Positions 62,888 through 64,000 of a stretch of 64,000 bases of DNA are shown one piece after another (position 1 is the first letter of the stretch; each line of letters opens with the position of its first letter). The position numbers and the translations under genes are program-made. Source of the stretch: an uncultured Candidatus Melainabacteria bacterium (lineage in GTDB: Bacteria; Cyanobacteriota; Vampirovibrionia; Gastranaerophilales; Gastranaerophilaceae); assembly GCA_949741915.1 (NCBI GenBank), contig CATJOM010000078.1, positions 1-64,000 on the forward strand. The letters run 5' to 3'. Under the pieces are notes generated by a model, which was not told the origin of the DNA, ran no database searches, and saw nothing but the letters and a program-made list of their open reading frames with translations.

Positions 62888-62916
62888 TTGACAATATAGC
62901 GCGACACGCATAAAAT
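62888..62916 (+). promoter_or_regulatory. near-consensus sigma-70 promoter, overlapped by the XRE start region
   Basis: Perfect TTGACA (62888-62893), 17 bp, TAAAAT (62911-62916). The minus-strand -10 of the XRE gene (TATATT, 62893-62898) lies inside the spacer. GACACG occurs twice as a direct repeat (62903-62908 and 62928-62933), a candidate repressor site. Confidence 0.75.
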
Positions 62917-62958
62917 AAGTATACCCTGACACGGACATTTTAATAACAGGAAATCACA

Positions 62959-63159
62959 ATGAAAAACGATTACGAAAAATTAAAAAATCTATCTGCAGAT
63001 ATTTACAATATCGCATCCTTGCTAACTGAATTTTGCAGCAGGGAAGAATATAACGAAAAAATTGCAAACATTCTCCCGGTCTTAAAATATCTTCACAATA
63101 AAGCAGACAAATTAAACTGCATGTTTATAAACATGCAGTTTAATTCAAAACAGAATTAA
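62959..63159 (+). CDS. 66-residue protein divergent from the XRE regulator
   Basis: AGGAAA precedes the ATG and the near-consensus promoter drives it. Soluble, helical, charged: DYEKLKNLSADIYNIASLLTEFCSREEYNEKIANILPVLKYLHNKADKLNC. No family recognised. A 36-bp perfect palindrome (63110-63145) covers the codons near its C-terminus. Could be a phage-, plasmid- or toxin-antitoxin-type small gene, without direct evidence for any of these. Confidence 0.7.
   Translation: MKNDYEKLKNLSADIYNIASLLTEFCSREEYNEKIANILPVLKYLHNKADKLNCMFINMQFNSKQN
63110..63145. repeat. 36-bp perfect palindrome inside a coding 3' end
   Basis: The left half (63110-63127, starting AATTAAACTGC) is exactly the reverse complement of the right half (63128-63145). 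As RNA it makes a hairpin of about 16 bp with a four-base turn. There is no T-run after it on the plus strand. Confidence 0.9.
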
Positions 63160-63195
63160 ACTTCTTTGCCAGATATAATTACCTCAAGCTCTTCG

Positions 63196-64000
63196 TTATT
63201 CATCAATATAAGATATAATCTTCTCAATATTTTTAGATATACTGTTTAATTTATTTTCAATAGCGTCAACCCTTGAAGTCAAACTCTTTGTCTGGGTTGT
63301 ATTATCGTAGAATAAATCAATAAATGATTTCACATCAAAGCCTTCTGACTGTTTCTGTAGAATCTGTGTAATCTTTTCATCAAGCTCTTCCAGGCGCATT
63401 TCTTGAATTTTATACTTTTTCTGCACATTAGCAAGAATTTCTTCTACCTTTTGTGGTGCACTCATATTTCTTTCGTTCTGGATTAGCTTCGCTTTTATCT
63501 CTTCAATGCCTGATTTTTCTGTATTTTCAACTTTCTTGGATAATGTATCAATTAGCCTCGCAAGCCCATCAAGCCTTGAATTAGTGTTTTTAAGCCAGCC
63601 GCCAATATTCTGAAAATCTGCGCCTATATTCTTATTTGATTTTTCAAGACTGAATCTCAATTTTGCAAGGTCTGCCTCTAAATCAGACATGGAATATGAG
63701 CCATCAGATTTTTTTGCCATCAGATTTGAAATATCATTAAGCTTATCCATTATATCATCGGAAATTTTGCTTGAATAAGCGCCTGATAAGGGGGAGGATG
63801 AGATTGATGATGCACCTCTTTTTTGAATATTACCTATCTGAGATTCTATATTACCCAAACCATGCTTAATATTATCAATTACAGTGCTCGCAATTCTTTC
63901 TGATGCTTCATTCACAATGGTTTCTATTCTTTGTGATACTTCTTCAGATGAATCATTGACTGTTTTAATAATTCTATCTGAGCTATCAATGGTATTCGTA
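63196..64000 (-). CDS. coiled-coil protein, 5' end beyond the window
   Basis: The frame stays open to position 64000 without a start codon being needed, so an internal GTG at 63913-63915 is probably not the real start and the gene is cut by the window edge. At least 267 residues are visible. The part near the edge holds imperfect repeats (DSSDRIIKTVN, DSSEEVSQRIETIVN, EASERIASTVIDN). The remainder is heptad-rich (IEEIKAKLIQNERN, LDEKITQILQKQ, VDAIENKLNSISKNIEKII). Cytoplasmic; resembles a filament- or scaffold-type protein. No family recognised. Confidence 0.75.
   Translation of the reverse strand, partial: TNTIDSSDRIIKTVNDSSEEVSQRIETIVNEASERIASTVIDNIKHGLGNIESQIGNIQKRGASSISSSPLSGAYSSKISDDIMDKLNDISNLMAKKSDGSYSMSDLEADLAKLRFSLEKSNKNIGADFQNIGGWLKNTNSRLDGLARLIDTLSKKVENTEKSGIEEIKAKLIQNERNMSAPQKVEEILANVQKKYKIQEMRLEELDEKITQILQKQSEGFDVKSFIDLFYDNTTQTKSLTSRVDAIENKLNSISKNIEKIISYIDE

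Noticed and set aside
63196-63915. GTG at 63913-63915 as the true start of the coiled-coil protein
   Set aside because: The frame remains open with the same repeat pattern to the window end, so the real start lies outside.

Overview
The window is AT-rich chromosomal DNA (about one third G+C by eye) with dense, mostly short operons on both strands, no rRNA, tRNA, CRISPR or insertion sequence that I can see, and ordinary housekeeping content. The best lineage guess is a non-photosynthetic cyanobacterial relative of the Gastranaerophilales/Melainabacteria type. Grounds for this are a diderm envelope (SLH-domain envelope protein, MlaD/MCE protein, GT9 heptosyltransferase-like enzyme), an anaerobic redox set (rubredoxin, ETF, membrane pyrophosphatase, QueE, [4Fe-4S]-type TrpRS), the methionine gamma-lyase-like PLP enzyme, a lone prepilin-like protein, and several Asn/Gln-rich proteins with an aromatic N-terminal motif. 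That placement is inference, not proof.

Layout. 1-430: two copies of a 95-bp hairpin-rich repeat. 0.4-6.3 kb: small membrane protein, sigma-70 factor, a metallophosphoesterase-fold protein with lost metal ligands, a soluble PAS-GAF histidine kinase and a MerR-like coiled-coil protein. 6.6-14 kb: thymidylate kinase with an exported TPR protein, QueE, a DnaJ-like protein, exported and lineage-type hypotheticals, an isochorismatase-like hydrolase and a stand-alone YlxR. 14-21.3 kb: GAF-GGDEF diguanylate cyclase, PLP lyase, a 53-residue rubredoxin, secreted coiled-coil protein, TPR protein and TrpRS. 21.3-26.1 kb: GH13-like enzyme, SLH protein, GT9. 26.2-30.7 kb: a one-carbon operon (MetE-like methyltransferase, CooC-like ATPase, FolD, alanine racemase) followed by GcvH. 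31-34.9 kb: ribbon-helix-helix regulator, HxlR regulator divergent from an MBL hydrolase, a CATG-rich palindromic intergenic region, a Cys-rich mini-protein, cytidine deaminase, glyoxalase-II-like MBL. 35-42 kb: c-di-AMP cyclase with LysA, AI-2E permease with a radical SAM protein, cobalamin adenosyltransferase with MlaD. 42-48.9 kb: a second HxlR divergent from a flavoprotein, DMT permease, a tandem pair of thymidylate-kinase-like proteins, membrane protein overlapping miaA, prepilin. 48.9-64 kb: a 785-residue Asn/Gln-rich protein, EtfBA, second DnaJ-like protein, YitT divergent from an amino-acid-binding lipoprotein, membrane pyrophosphatase, YjbQ, Xaa-Pro aminopeptidase, SpoU methyltransferase, GpsA, an XRE regulator divergent from a mini-protein, and a coiled-coil protein running off the right edge.

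How it works together. Enzymes for one-carbon and corrinoid chemistry (MetE-like, CooC-like, FolD, GcvH, CobO, radical SAM) recur. Redox partners are ferredoxin-level (rubredoxin, ETF), with pyrophosphate-driven ion pumping. Signalling uses both c-di-GMP and c-di-AMP. The most striking regulatory signal is that a set of genes without Shine-Dalgarno sequences has a -10 box, usually with an extended TG, ending 6-7 nt before the ATG, which predicts leaderless mRNAs. One divergent pair has only 22 bp between start codons. A second signal is a 23-bp element with an AAGTA-nn-TACTT dyad that is nearly identical in front of both HxlR regulators.
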